Assembly (NCBI GenBank): GCA_965215615.1
Contig: OZ244068.1
Location: 1,922,001 to 1,986,000 of the forward strand
Origin: CBDATA01 sp965215615
Lineage (GTDB): Bacteria; Acidobacteriota; Vicinamibacteria; Marinacidobacterales; Marinacidobacteraceae
Direction: 5' to 3'
Length of the DNA stretch: 64,000 bases
The position numbers and the translations under genes are program-made. Shown in pieces: positions 42,256-51,668 of this stretch. Position 1 is the first letter of the stretch. Every line of letters starts with the position of its first letter. Under the pieces are notes generated by a model. That model searched no databases, was not told the DNA's origin, and was given only the letters and a program-made list of their open reading frames with translations.

Positions 42256-43441
42256 GCTGACGCGCCGCCGTCACCGCCGAACCGACCAGATCCCCGAGGA
42301 TGTTCAGGGTGGTGGTCGGCATATCGACCAGGCGATAGACGCCGGCCACCAGAACCGCGAGGTCGAGCGGCATCCCGAGCGCTCCGAGAAGCAGAAGCTG
42401 GTTCACCACCCCACCGTTCGGCACTCCGGGAGCGGAAGCCGAGAGCAGGACGCCGAGCGCCACCAGCGCCGCCAGTTGTCCGATCCCGAGCGGGATTCCG
42501 AACGCCTGGGCGGTGAAAAGAGCCACTCCGGCGATCAGAACCGAGCTTCCGTCCTTGTTGAGCTGGGCCCCGAGCGGCAGGGTGAACGCGACCGTTGCCG
42601 GCGGAAGGCGCATCCGCTCGGCCGCCTGGAACGAGGCACCGAGGCTCGCAAGGCTGCTGCAGGTGGAAATGGTGGTGGTCCAGACGGTCGCCGTCCCGCG
42701 CAGGAACCGGCCGGGGGGAACATCGGAAAAGAAGCGGAGGATGACCAGATACCCCCCGAGGATCAGAGCATCCGCCGCCCAGATGGACAGGATGTAGAGG
42801 CCGAGCGGCCCGAACACCGCCTGCCCGTACTCACCAAGCGCGGCGGCGGAGAGCGCCGCCACCCCGATCGGGCCGTACCACATGACCCCGGTGGCCAGCT
42901 TGCGGAAGAGTTCGGCCCCGGTGCGAAAGAAGGCGACCGCACGGTCCCGATGCTCGGGTTCGAGGAAGCGGGCCGCCGCGCCCAGCATCAGCCCGAGAAC
43001 CAGGATCCCGGTGATCCGTCCCTCCACGAAAACCCCGAACGCGTTTCCGGGGATCAGCGCAGCCAGGAACTCCGCTCCCGTCGGGGCTTCGGGAACAGGG
43101 GTGGCGGACGGGTCGGGAAACCCCTCTCCCGGCCGGATGACCCCGACCACGGCGAGGGCGATCAGGTGGGCGGCGGCCGAGGTGATGCCGAAGAAGGCGA
43201 CGACCCGAAAGGCGAGATTGCCGAGTCCACCGGCCGGCCGGGCAGCGGCGAGCGCGAGGGCGATGTTGCAGAAGACGAGCGGGACCGCCGCCAGCATGAG
43301 CAGCCGGATGAAGATGTCACCGAGAAAAGAAGCCGCAGTCGCCCGTTCGCCGAGCAGCAGCCCGACACTCCCGCCGAGGATCATCGCGAGCAGCATCAAC
43401 GTCCCGAGCGAGGGAAGCCGGAACCCGCGGGGAGCCGCCAT
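42248..43441 (-). CDS. Dicarboxylate/amino acid:cation symporter (DAACS family)
   Basis: A 397-residue membrane transporter with about eight helices and the two helical hairpins of the glutamate-transporter fold. Visible landmarks are TVWTTTISTCSSLASLGASF (the serine-rich HP1 tip), FTLPLGAQLNKDGSSVLIAG (TM7/HP2 region) and GVPNGGVVNQLLLLGALG. Members import glutamate, aspartate or C4-dicarboxylates with sodium or protons. It overlaps the aminotransferase start, so amino acid uptake and conversion may be linked. The promoter region is shared with the divergent Phd/ParE genes. Confidence 0.88.
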   Translation of the reverse strand: MAAPRGFRLPSLGTLMLLAMILGGSVGLLLGERATAASFLGDIFIRLLMLAAVPLVFCNIALALAAARPAGGLGNLAFRVVAFFGITSAAAHLIALAVVGVIRPGEGFPDPSATPVPEAPTGAEFLAALIPGNAFGVFVEGRITGILVLGLMLGAAARFLEPEHRDRAVAFFRTGAELFRKLATGVMWYGPIGVAALSAAALGEYGQAVFGPLGLYILSIWAADALILGGYLVILRFFSDVPPGRFLRGTATVWTTTISTCSSLASLGASFQAAERMRLPPATVAFTLPLGAQLNKDGSSVLIAGVALFTAQAFGIPLGIGQLAALVALGVLLSASAPGVPNGGVVNQLLLLGALGMPLDLAVLVAGVYRLVDMPTTTLNILGDLVGSAVTAARQRA

Positions 43442-43502
43442 GGGAAGGCGAAGGTATCAGCGTCCGGGATGGGTCAACGCAGGCACCTGACTTTTGCCCC
43501 TC

Positions 43503-43531
43503 TTGCCGTCAGTCCGAAAACGGACTATATT
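43503..43531 (+). promoter_or_regulatory. Promoter and operator of the Phd/ParE module
   Basis: TTGCCG (43503-43508), a 17-base spacer and TATATT (43526-43531) form a recognisable sigma-70 promoter. The inverted repeat AGTCCG-AAAA-CGGACT (43511-43526) fills the spacer and touches the -10 box, the expected place for antitoxin autorepression. The ribosome site GAGGTG (43543-43548) and ATG 43554 follow in correct order. Confidence 0.7.
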
Positions 43532-43553
43532 CAGTCTCACACGAGGTGCAGTC

Positions 43554-43832
43554 ATGTCCCTGTCCGATCGGATCAAGCCCATCAGCTATCTGAAGGCGAA
43601 CGCCGCCGAGATCATTCGCTCGTTTCCCGACCAGTCGGAGCCGCTGATCATCACCCAGAATGGCGAAGCCAAGGCGGTCCTCATGGGGATCGCCGACCAT
43701 GAGCGCACCCAGGAGACGATGGCTCTTCTCAGGTTGCTCGCTCTCGGGGATCATCAGGTCGAGGCGGGGCACACCGAATCGGCGCGCACCGTGATTGCGC
43801 GGCTGCGGGCTCGATACCAACGGGACGGATGA
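43554..43832 (+). CDS. Phd/YefM-type antitoxin
   Basis: A 92-residue antitoxin starting MSLSDRIKPISYLKANAAEI. The segment KPISYLKANAAEIIRSF and PLIITQNGEAKAVLMGI is the Phd/YefM DNA-binding fold. The C-terminal helix (about 55-92) would block the toxin. It is preceded by GAGGTG and overlaps the toxin gene as ATGA, so both are translated together. Regulation is probably by binding the palindrome in its promoter. Confidence 0.9.
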   Translation: MSLSDRIKPISYLKANAAEIIRSFPDQSEPLIITQNGEAKAVLMGIADHERTQETMALLRLLALGDHQVEAGHTESARTVIARLRARYQRDG

Positions 43833-44170
43833 CAAACCCGGTCCGATTGAGCGCGCACGCCGTCCGCGATCTCGAAGAAATCTCCGATCACGCGGCGACG
43901 ACCGGGGGACCGGATCAGGCGCAACACTTCCTGGCCCGGATCGAGGCGACCATCGAAACCTTGTCCGCATTCCCCGAACGGGGTCACTACCCGGGCGAAC
44001 TACAGGAGCTCGGAATCCGCCGATACCGCGAAATCGTCTTCGGGCCGTATCGCATCGTTTACCAGATAACGGAGGGCGTCGCGCACGTGCTTCTGGTCGC
44101 GGACGGGCGGCGGAACATGCAGGCTCTGCTGCTGCGACGGCTGCTCGATCCGGCCACGCCCTTCCCGTAG
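43829..44170 (+). CDS. ParE/RelE superfamily toxin
   Basis: A 113-residue toxin with N-terminal MTNPVRLSAHAVRDLEEISD and the C-terminal strand VFGPYRIVYQITEGVAHVLLV. RIVYQI ends in the ParE/RelE core; an Arg in GIRRYREIVFGPYRI is typical of ParE-like members. ParE toxins act on gyrase and RelE toxins on ribosomal mRNA; sequence alone does not separate them here. It follows its antitoxin as ATGA and lies 77 bases before the acylase gene. Confidence 0.85.
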   Translation: MTNPVRLSAHAVRDLEEISDHAATTGGPDQAQHFLARIEATIETLSAFPERGHYPGELQELGIRRYREIVFGPYRIVYQITEGVAHVLLVADGRRNMQALLLRRLLDPATPFP

Positions 44171-44247
44171 CCACTGGCGCGTCTCGCCGAGGATCCAGCG
44201 AGGGCGGGATTCCGAGCCGGTATGATCGGGAGGCGAAGGAGGGTCCC

Positions 44248-46665
44248 ATGATCCGTCGCCTCGCCACTTTCGCCCTCGCGGCGCTGACTCTCGCCTCCCG
44301 GCCGGCATTCACCGAAGACGAGACCCGCTCGGTGACGGGGCTGAAGCAGTCCGCCGAGGTTCTCGTGGACCGCTGGGGCGTGGATCACATCTACGCCGGG
44401 ACCGAAGCGGATCTGTTCTTCGTCCAGGGCTACCGGGCGGCGGAGAACCGGCTCTTCCAGTTCGAGATGTGGCGGCGGCAGGCCACCGGGACCGTCGCCG
44501 AAATCCTGGGGCCGACGGAGCTCGACCGCGACATCGGTACGCGGCTCCACATGTTCCGGAAGGACATGGGCGAGGAGATGCGCTGGTACCACCCGCGCGG
44601 CGATTCGATCATCCCGGCCTTCGTCCGCGGGGTGAACGCCGCCATCACCCGGGCGCTCGAGAACCCGGACGCCCTGCCACTCGAGTTTCGGCTGCTCGGC
44701 ATCCTGCCCGAGCCGTGGACCGAAGAAGTGGTCATCTCCCGCCACCAGGGACTGCTCTCGAACGCGACGACCGAACTGAACCTCGGCATGGCGGTGGCCG
44801 CCGTCGGCGCGGAAGCCCTGCTGGATATCGACTGGTACCGGCCCGGCGTCCCCCATCTCGCGCTGGACCCGGTGATCGATGGCTCGCTGCTGAAGCCGGA
44901 GATTCTCGACATCTACCGCGCCTTCCGCCGCCCGGTGGTCTTCCGGCCGGAGCAGATCGTGGCGGAATACCGGAACGAGGACGCCGAGCGGCTCGCGCTG
45001 GTCGAGGAATTCCCATCGGAACTCCGGCTCACCGACCTCGGCGAACACATCGGGTCCAACAACTGGGTGGTCGGCGGCGAACGCACCTGGACCGGCCTGC
45101 CGCTGATCGTGAACGACCCGCACCGGACCATCATCGCGCCTTCGCTGCGCTACTTCGTCCACATCGAGGGACCGGGGTGGAGTGTCATCGGCGGCGGCGA
45201 GCCGGTGCTCCCCGGACTCTCGATCGGCCACAACGGATACGGCGGCTGGGGCCTCACCGTCTTCGGTCAGGACAACGAGGACCTGATGGTCTATGACACG
45301 AACCCGGAAAACCCCGACGAGTACCGGTACCTCGGCGAATGGGAGGCCATGATCATCCGCACCGAGACGATCCCGGTGAAAGGCCAGGCCGACCACACCG
45401 CCACCCTCAAGTACACCCGCCACGGCCCGGTGGTCTTCGAGGACACCGGCAACCACAAGGCGTATGCGCTCCGCGCCGCCTGGCTCGAGATCGGAAACGC
45501 TCCCTACCTCGCCAGCCTGCGGATGGACCAGGCCCGCACCTGGGAAGAATTCGTGGAGGCCTGCGCCTACAGCGGCATCCCCGCCGAAAACATGATCTGG
45601 GGCGACGCGGAGGGCAACATCGGCTACCAGGCGGTGGGTGTTTCGCCGATCCGGAACGCCAACTGGAGCGGGCTGGTCCCGGTCCCCGGCGACGGGCGCT
45701 ACGAGTGGTCGGGGTACCTGCCGATCAAGGCGCTCCCCTCGGTCAAGAACCCGGAGAAGGGGTTCTGGGGCACCGCCAACAACCTGATGGCCCCGGCGGT
45801 GCAGTCGCACTACCCGCATCCGGAAGCGCTCCATTTCACCTGGGGCGACGAGATGCGCGGCCTGCGGGTGGATGAACTGATGCGGACCGGACGCCGGATG
45901 ACCGTCGGGGACATGATGGCCTACCAGCACGACGAGTTGAGCGTGATGGCCCGGAATCTGGTGCCGCTGCTGATGCTGGCGGAGCCGCCCGAAGGCCCCG
46001 CACTTCTCGCGCTTCAAGACTGGGACTTCGTGATGGATCGGAACTCGGTCGCAGCGACCATCTACCTCCACTTCGAGCGCCGGGTCTCCGAGGCCATCGC
46101 GGAGCTCTTCATCCCCGAAGCAGCCCGCAGCCACGTCTTGCGAGTCAACAAGAAGCGGATGCTGGACCACCTGATCGCCCCCGACGGGCGCTTCGGCGAA
46201 GACCCGATCGGTGGCCGCGACGCGCTCCTCCTCAAGGCGTTCGCGGACGGGGTCGCCGACGTGGAGCGACGGCTCGGCTCCGACATGGCGGGCTGGCGAT
46301 ACGGGCAGGAAGCCATGAAGCACGTCCACATCACCCACTACATGGCAGAGGCAGTGAACGAGGAAACCCGAAGCCTTCTCGAAGTCGGGCCGTATCCGCG
46401 GGGCGGCTACGAATCCACGGTGAACAACACCGGGGCCGGGGACAACCAGCGCTCGGGCGGCAGCTTCCGGGTGATCCTCGACCCCTCCAACTGGGACAAC
46501 TCGGTGGCGACCAGCGCCCCCGGCCAGTCGGGCGATCCGATGAGCCCGCACTACCGGGATCTGTTCGAGCTGTGGGTCCGGAACCAGTATTTCCCGCTCG
46601 CCTACACCCGCGCCCGGGTGGAGTCGGTCACGGAGCACCGTCTGGTGCTGGAGCCGGTACGGTAG
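44248..46665 (+). CDS. Penicillin acylase family amidohydrolase (Ntn-hydrolase)
   Basis: An 805-residue secreted enzyme with signal peptide (LATFALAALTLASRPAFT). It would self-cleave to alpha, spacer and beta chains. The nucleophile is Ser270 in GSNNWVVGGERTWTG, the hallmark of the family, with NPHR-like NDPHRT close behind. Residues NNTGAGDNQRSGGSFRVILD near the end belong to the active-site loop. These enzymes hydrolyse amide side chains of beta-lactams or, in nature, acyl-homoserine lactones, so quorum quenching is possible. A good ribosome site (AAGGAGGG) precedes ATG 44248. Fifteen bases separate it from the release-factor-like gene. Confidence 0.92.
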   Translation: MIRRLATFALAALTLASRPAFTEDETRSVTGLKQSAEVLVDRWGVDHIYAGTEADLFFVQGYRAAENRLFQFEMWRRQATGTVAEILGPTELDRDIGTRLHMFRKDMGEEMRWYHPRGDSIIPAFVRGVNAAITRALENPDALPLEFRLLGILPEPWTEEVVISRHQGLLSNATTELNLGMAVAAVGAEALLDIDWYRPGVPHLALDPVIDGSLLKPEILDIYRAFRRPVVFRPEQIVAEYRNEDAERLALVEEFPSELRLTDLGEHIGSNNWVVGGERTWTGLPLIVNDPHRTIIAPSLRYFVHIEGPGWSVIGGGEPVLPGLSIGHNGYGGWGLTVFGQDNEDLMVYDTNPENPDEYRYLGEWEAMIIRTETIPVKGQADHTATLKYTRHGPVVFEDTGNHKAYALRAAWLEIGNAPYLASLRMDQARTWEEFVEACAYSGIPAENMIWGDAEGNIGYQAVGVSPIRNANWSGLVPVPGDGRYEWSGYLPIKALPSVKNPEKGFWGTANNLMAPAVQSHYPHPEALHFTWGDEMRGLRVDELMRTGRRMTVGDMMAYQHDELSVMARNLVPLLMLAEPPEGPALLALQDWDFVMDRNSVAATIYLHFERRVSEAIAELFIPEAARSHVLRVNKKRMLDHLIAPDGRFGEDPIGGRDALLLKAFADGVADVERRLGSDMAGWRYGQEAMKHVHITHYMAEAVNEETRSLLEVGPYPRGGYESTVNNTGAGDNQRSGGSFRVILDPSNWDNSVATSAPGQSGDPMSPHYRDLFELWVRNQYFPLAYTRARVESVTEHRLVLEPVR

Positions 46666-46679
46666 AAGCCCCGCCCGCC

Positions 46680-47054
46680 ATGAGCGAGCCCGAAATCTCT
46701 CCGGCCTTCGTCATCCCCGAGTCCGACGACCGGCTCCTCGCCGAGTGCCGGGTGAACACCATGCGCGCCGGCGGCAAGGGCGGCCAACACCAGAACACTA
46801 CCGACAGCGCCGTCCGCCTCACCCACCTGCCCACCGGAATCGTGGTGGTCGCCCGCGCGCGGCGGAGCCAGCTCCGCAACCGCGAAGCCGCGCTCGGCAT
46901 CCTCCGCCGCCGCCTCGAAAACAGGCTGATGACCCGACCGCCGCGGATCCCGACGCACGTTCCCCCGTCGCAAAAACGCGCCCGGCGAGAGACGAAGCGT
47001 CAGCGGGCCGAGGTGAAACGCCTCCGCCAACGCCCGACGGAAGACGACCCGTGA
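46680..47054 (+). CDS. Release factor-like GGQ-domain protein (ArfB/RF-1-related)
   Basis: A 124-residue peptide-chain-release-like protein with the catalytic GGQ motif (34-36, MRAGGKGGQHQNTTDSAVRL). The C-terminus is basic (KRARRETKRQRAEVKRLR), as in ArfB/YaeJ or RF-H relatives that free stalled ribosomes. The decoding domains of RF1/RF2 are missing. I start at ATG 46680, 15 bases behind the acylase stop, since no better ribosome site is seen. It is followed after 31 bases by the ATPase gene. Confidence 0.85.
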   Translation: MSEPEISPAFVIPESDDRLLAECRVNTMRAGGKGGQHQNTTDSAVRLTHLPTGIVVVARARRSQLRNREAALGILRRRLENRLMTRPPRIPTHVPPSQKRARRETKRQRAEVKRLRQRPTEDDP

Positions 47055-47085
47055 CTCTCCGTCCCCGACGGATAGACTGAAACAG

Positions 47086-48216
47086 ATGACCGTGGCGAGT
47101 GTCTTCGGACCTTTCCGGCCCGGATCGGGTGCCACGCCGCCGCACCTCGCGGGCCGAAGCGAGGAACAGCGGATCCTGGGCGGACTGCTGGAAGATCTCG
47201 ACCGGGGCGTGCCGCCTTCCAGCGACGTGATCCTTTACGGGCCGCGCGGCAACGGCAAGACCGTGCTCCTGAACTGGTTGCGGGAACAGGGAGCGGGCTG
47301 TGCGCAGGCCGAAACCGTCGCCGTCCTGCCGTCGAGCGCTCCCGATTCGACCCGGCTCGCCGAACGGCTCGCGCCGACGAGCTGGTGGGATCGTCTCACT
47401 CCCGAGGAGCTGGCATTCGCCGGATTTTCCTGGCGACCCGGTACCTCCGGTGGTACGGGGCCGCCCCCGCTCGAACAGATCCTGGCGGTGCGGACCCGAA
47501 AGAATCCCCTGTTGATGGTTCTCGACGAGGCGCATACGCTGGACATCGAGTTGGGACGGGCGCTGCTTGGCGCGAGCCAGGAAGTGAGGCGTGAGCTGCC
47601 TTTCCTGCTCGTTCTCGCCGGCACTCCGAACCTTCAGGCGCGGCTTGCGGCGATGGATGCCTCGTTCTGGAGCCGGTCCCGGCAACTCCGCATCGGCCGG
47701 CTCGATGAAGAAGCGACGGCGGAAGCCTTCCTTCGACCCCTCGAAGCGGAAGGCATCCGGGTTTCGGCGAATCTTCTCGGCGAGCTGGCGCACGAAAGCC
47801 AGGGGTATCCCTGGTTCGTGCAGTTGCTCGGGGAAGCGATCTGGCGGTGCGTCACCGAGCGGGCAGGGCCGAAGGAGATCACTCCGGACCTCGTCGCCAC
47901 CGCCCGAAAGTCTTTCGACGAAACCCGCCACGAGTACTACACCCAACGCTTCGAGGAGCTTTCCCGGCAAGGCCTGCTCCCGGTCGCGCGCGCCGTCGCC
48001 GATGCATTCCACCGGGATCCGGTTCTCGATGATGAAGCACTCGGGATCGCCATCCGCACCGGACTCGGCGGCTCCCCCGAACCCACCGCTCACGAGCGCG
48101 CCGCGGGCTCGCTGCGCGACCTCGGCTACATCTGGCGCACCAGGGGCCGGCTCGCCTGGGAGCCCGGAATCCCGAGCCTGATGGACTTCGTCCGCGGGGG
48201 TCCCCCGGTCCCCTGA
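47086..48216 (+). CDS. AAA+ ATPase of uncertain role (AAA_16/ExeA-like)
   Basis: A 376-residue P-loop protein. Walker A is GPRGNGKTVL (52-59) and Walker B is LLMVLDEAHTL. Arg/sensor-like residues follow in LVLAGTPNLQARLAAMDASF. The second half is helical with a winged-helix-like end (FAVADAFHRDPVLDDEALG region). The N-terminal phrase AGRSEEQRILGGLLEDLDRG is common in AAA_16 proteins. It converges on addA with an 8-base gap. No partner was identified. Confidence 0.75.
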   Translation: MTVASVFGPFRPGSGATPPHLAGRSEEQRILGGLLEDLDRGVPPSSDVILYGPRGNGKTVLLNWLREQGAGCAQAETVAVLPSSAPDSTRLAERLAPTSWWDRLTPEELAFAGFSWRPGTSGGTGPPPLEQILAVRTRKNPLLMVLDEAHTLDIELGRALLGASQEVRRELPFLLVLAGTPNLQARLAAMDASFWSRSRQLRIGRLDEEATAEAFLRPLEAEGIRVSANLLGELAHESQGYPWFVQLLGEAIWRCVTERAGPKEITPDLVATARKSFDETRHEYYTQRFEELSRQGLLPVARAVADAFHRDPVLDDEALGIAIRTGLGGSPEPTAHERAAGSLRDLGYIWRTRGRLAWEPGIPSLMDFVRGGPPVP

Positions 48217-48224
48217 TCCGACTT

Positions 48225-51200
48225 CTACACGAAGAGCAGCACCGGTTCCGCTTCCTGGCCGGTGGCCCGCTCGATCGCCCGGGCGTAGAGGGTGACCTGG
48301 ACGCGGTAGGCATCGCCCGTAACCTCGGCTTCCGGATCGCCGGTCTTGAAGTCCACGACCGTCCACGGACCGCCCGCCCTCTCCTGAAACACCAGATCGG
48401 CCACGCCGTCCACGAGGACCGGCCCTTCCCCGGCGGCGGCCTCCCCGCTGTCATCGGCTTCGGCATCGAGCGCGGAACCCGTCTCGAAACCGGGCTCTTT
48501 CTCCGCGACGAGCGCGGCTTCTTTCTCCACATGCAGCAAGGGCAGCTCCCGGTGACACACCGCAGCCGCCCGGGCCGCCTGGAGCACCGGGTGGCGGAGC
48601 GCAGCCACCGCCGCCCGCCCCGCCGGCGCGCCGAGCATCTCCGGCAGATCCAGTTCCCCTACCGTCTGCTCGGCGGTGCGGAGCACATCGTCATCTCCGG
48701 CATCGAGCGGAACCGTCTCCAGAACCCGGTGGACGAGGATCCCGAATTCCTCGCCACCCGGCCGGTGCGCCTCGCGCGAAACCGCGTGCACCGCGACCGA
48801 ACGGCCGGGTAATCCGGACCGGCCGAAAGCGCCGGCCCGGGCGACTCGCCGGCGGGGTGTCTTCCCGGAGTCGAGCGCCCGTTTCCTTTCTTCGATGAAT
48901 TCCGCTGCGAGCCGGCGGCCTTCGCCCGCCGCGGTCCCGGAAGTCTCCTGGCGGAGCAGATCCCACATCCTGACATCACCCGGCCGGTATTCCGGCTTGA
49001 CTTTCTCCGAATCCGTTTCGGGGAGAAACGGCTGAAGCCCCCGTGCTACCGGCTCGAGGTAGCTGTCGCGCGGAAATTTTCCTGTGGTCGAAGGCGCGGC
49101 GAGGAGGTCGCGGGCGCGGGTGACCGCCACGTAGAGCAGCCGGTCCAGTTCGAGCAGATCCTGCGCTTCCTCTTCGGCGGTCTCCTCGATGAGATCCCAG
49201 GGCTTGAGTCCCGCTCCCAGATCGCACGCGTAGAGCCTCTGCTCCGGGCGCACCGCGCGTGTCACCCGCGGCTTCCTCGCGAACGAGCTGTCGCAGAGGA
49301 TCACGACCGGAAACTCCAGCCCTTTCACGCCGTGGATCGTCATGAGCCGCACCCCGCCAACCTCTTCGTCGAGAGCGAGAGGAGCGCCGAAGTCCGGCTG
49401 CTCCGCTTCCTCGGCGAGCCGCCGCACGAACGCCCGGAACGAAGCCCTTCCTCCCGACTCGAAGGCTCGCGCCGTTTCGACCAGCCGACGAAGGTTGGCG
49501 AGCACCTGATCGGACGACTTCCAGAACGCGAAGCCGACCTCGGCCCGGTTCTTCGCAAGCAGCTCGTCCATCGTGCGGGAAATGGGCTGGTGGTTCCGGT
49601 TCCGGTGCAGCCGGTCGAGGAAGCCGAGAGCATCGAGGATCTCCCGTTCGACAGGAGAAACAGCCGCTTCCGACCCTTTCTGTGCAGCCCACGCCGGACG
49701 AAGGCTCTCCCGGCCCTGTCGCTCGCGGTACAGGAAAAGCTCCTCGTCCGGGATCGCGAAGAGAGGCCCGCGAAGAGTCGCATACACCGCCACCTCGTCA
49801 TCCGGGTGCTCGATGGCGAAGAGCGCGGTGCGGAGAAAGGAGATCTCCGGGCTGCCGACATAACTTTCGATGGCGGAGAGCGAATGCGGGATCTCGCGGT
49901 CGCGCAGGGCGTCGGCGTAGGGTTGGGGGATCAGCCTCCGGTAGTTCCGGAAACGGCGGAAGAGGAGGCAGATGTCCTCCGGGCAAAGCGCCCGCTCGCC
50001 TCCGTCCGTCGTCGAGACCCGGAAATCGCTCGCGAGCAGTTCCTCGACGAAATCGGCGACCGCTTCCGGCTCGTTTTCGCTGAGATAGCGCAGGTACTTC
50101 GTGTTCGGAATCGGAATGGCGGCGAGGCTCGGGCCGCTCTCCATGTTCCCGCGATGGGGGATGAGCGGCACGTAGTCCACCTGCCGCGAGCCCTTTTCCA
50201 TTTCCGTCTCCTTCCCGCTCTCGAAGACCGGTTCCATGATTTCGTTCACGAAATCGGTGATCCTCGGCACGGAGCGGAAATTGGTGCTGAGGCGAACCTC
50301 CACCGCACCGGCTGCGAGCAGACGCTTCTTGACGGCCAGATAGTTCGCCACATCGGCGCGCCGGAAGCGGTAGATGGACTGCTTGGGATCGCCCACGAGG
50401 CACAGCCGCCCCGGGATCAGCGGCCCCGGAGGCCGCTCTCCTTCAGCGGGCTCCTCGGACGTGAGGAGCATCACGATCTCGGTCTGGAGCGGGTCGGTGT
50501 CCTGATATTCGTCCACCAGAATCTGTCGGAAGCGCGACCGGAGTTCGGCGCGGATTTCGGCGTTTTCAGCCAGCAGATCCCGGACCAGATCGAGCAGATC
50601 GTCGAAATCGAGCTGCCCCGCCTTCTGCTTCGCTTCCTGATAGCCGCGAACGAGTCCGCGGAGATCCTCCCGGAGCAAGGCGGCGAGATCGGCATTGCTC
50701 TCCCGCTGGAACTCTTCGAGCAATTCCTTGAAGTCGTCGCGCCACTTTTCGGCGAAGGGCCGACCGGGTGGCGGCGGCCCCGAATACTGCTGGACGGAGA
50801 GCGAAGCCAGCGCCTGTTCCACCCACTCCGAATCCACCGCGTCGATGGTGCGCCGAACCCGTATCTCGCGGGCGAGAGCTTCCGCTCCGGCCATCGAGAA
50901 CCGGAGCCAGTTGACGCGCGCATCCGCCGCCAGCTCCGGGAACGCCCGGTAGAGCCGTTCGATCTCGAAGAGCGTGGGCCATGCGGTCGGTTCCTCTTTC
51001 CCCGGGTCGGCGATCTCCGGCGGATCCTCCCCGATCGTACGGCGCACCGCCTCCTCGCCGTCCCAGCCCCGACGGCTCCAGGGAGCGTCGAGACGGCGGT
51101 AGTCGAGCAGCAGCCCTGCTGCCCGGCGCAGGATGTCCAGCGGGTTCTCGCGAGAGTCGCGGCTCCTCCGCAGCAGGCGGGAAATCCCGGGGCCGGGTTT

Positions 51201-51668
51201 TGCGAGCTGCTGGCGCAAGAACGCCTGGAACACGCGCTCGATCAGCGCTTCCCGTTCCTGCCCGGAGAGGATCTGGAAGTCGGGATCCACCCCCGCCTCG
51301 ATGGGACGTTCCCGAAGGATCTCCCCGCAGAAGGCATGAATCGTCCCGATCGAGGCTTCTTCGAGCTGCGCCAGGGCTTTTTCGAGGCGTGCCCGGGGTT
51401 CCGGATCGTCTTCCTGTTCGATCCGGGCCTCGATCCCCTGCCGGATCCGGAGCCGCAGCTCGCCGGCCGCCTTCTCGGTGAAGGTGATGGCGGCGATCTC
51501 TCCGATGCGGGCGGTTCCGGTGGCAACCATGGCGACGATCCGTTCGGTGACCGACGTGGTCTTGCCGGTGCCGGCCGCCGCCTCCACGATCAGCGTGGTG
51601 TCGTGGTCGTCGCGGATTCGTCGCCGGGCTTCGGCATCTGCGAGGGGGCCTCCACCGTTCGCGCTCAT
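48225..51668 (-). CDS. addA: AddA-like helicase-nuclease (UvrD fold with C-terminal PD-(D/E)XK)
   Basis: This 1147-residue enzyme is the helicase subunit of an AddAB-type complex that processes double-strand breaks for recombination. Walker A is AAAGTGKTTSV (31-40), motif II is ILVDEYQDTDPLQTEI, and later helicase motifs include LVGDPKQSIYRFRRAD and LMTIHGVKGLEFPVVIL. The C-terminal nuclease core VDGVADLVFQER ... WTVVDFKTGD lies near residue 1100. The longer open frame upstream is out of frame with addB and is not used. It starts ATG 51668, overlapping the AddB stop by 4 bases, so both are translated together. Confidence 0.9.
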   Translation of the reverse strand: MSANGGGPLADAEARRRIRDDHDTTLIVEAAAGTGKTTSVTERIVAMVATGTARIGEIAAITFTEKAAGELRLRIRQGIEARIEQEDDPEPRARLEKALAQLEEASIGTIHAFCGEILRERPIEAGVDPDFQILSGQEREALIERVFQAFLRQQLAKPGPGISRLLRRSRDSRENPLDILRRAAGLLLDYRRLDAPWSRRGWDGEEAVRRTIGEDPPEIADPGKEEPTAWPTLFEIERLYRAFPELAADARVNWLRFSMAGAEALAREIRVRRTIDAVDSEWVEQALASLSVQQYSGPPPPGRPFAEKWRDDFKELLEEFQRESNADLAALLREDLRGLVRGYQEAKQKAGQLDFDDLLDLVRDLLAENAEIRAELRSRFRQILVDEYQDTDPLQTEIVMLLTSEEPAEGERPPGPLIPGRLCLVGDPKQSIYRFRRADVANYLAVKKRLLAAGAVEVRLSTNFRSVPRITDFVNEIMEPVFESGKETEMEKGSRQVDYVPLIPHRGNMESGPSLAAIPIPNTKYLRYLSENEPEAVADFVEELLASDFRVSTTDGGERALCPEDICLLFRRFRNYRRLIPQPYADALRDREIPHSLSAIESYVGSPEISFLRTALFAIEHPDDEVAVYATLRGPLFAIPDEELFLYRERQGRESLRPAWAAQKGSEAAVSPVEREILDALGFLDRLHRNRNHQPISRTMDELLAKNRAEVGFAFWKSSDQVLANLRRLVETARAFESGGRASFRAFVRRLAEEAEQPDFGAPLALDEEVGGVRLMTIHGVKGLEFPVVILCDSSFARKPRVTRAVRPEQRLYACDLGAGLKPWDLIEETAEEEAQDLLELDRLLYVAVTRARDLLAAPSTTGKFPRDSYLEPVARGLQPFLPETDSEKVKPEYRPGDVRMWDLLRQETSGTAAGEGRRLAAEFIEERKRALDSGKTPRRRVARAGAFGRSGLPGRSVAVHAVSREAHRPGGEEFGILVHRVLETVPLDAGDDDVLRTAEQTVGELDLPEMLGAPAGRAAVAALRHPVLQAARAAAVCHRELPLLHVEKEAALVAEKEPGFETGSALDAEADDSGEAAAGEGPVLVDGVADLVFQERAGGPWTVVDFKTGDPEAEVTGDAYRVQVTLYARAIERATGQEAEPVLLFV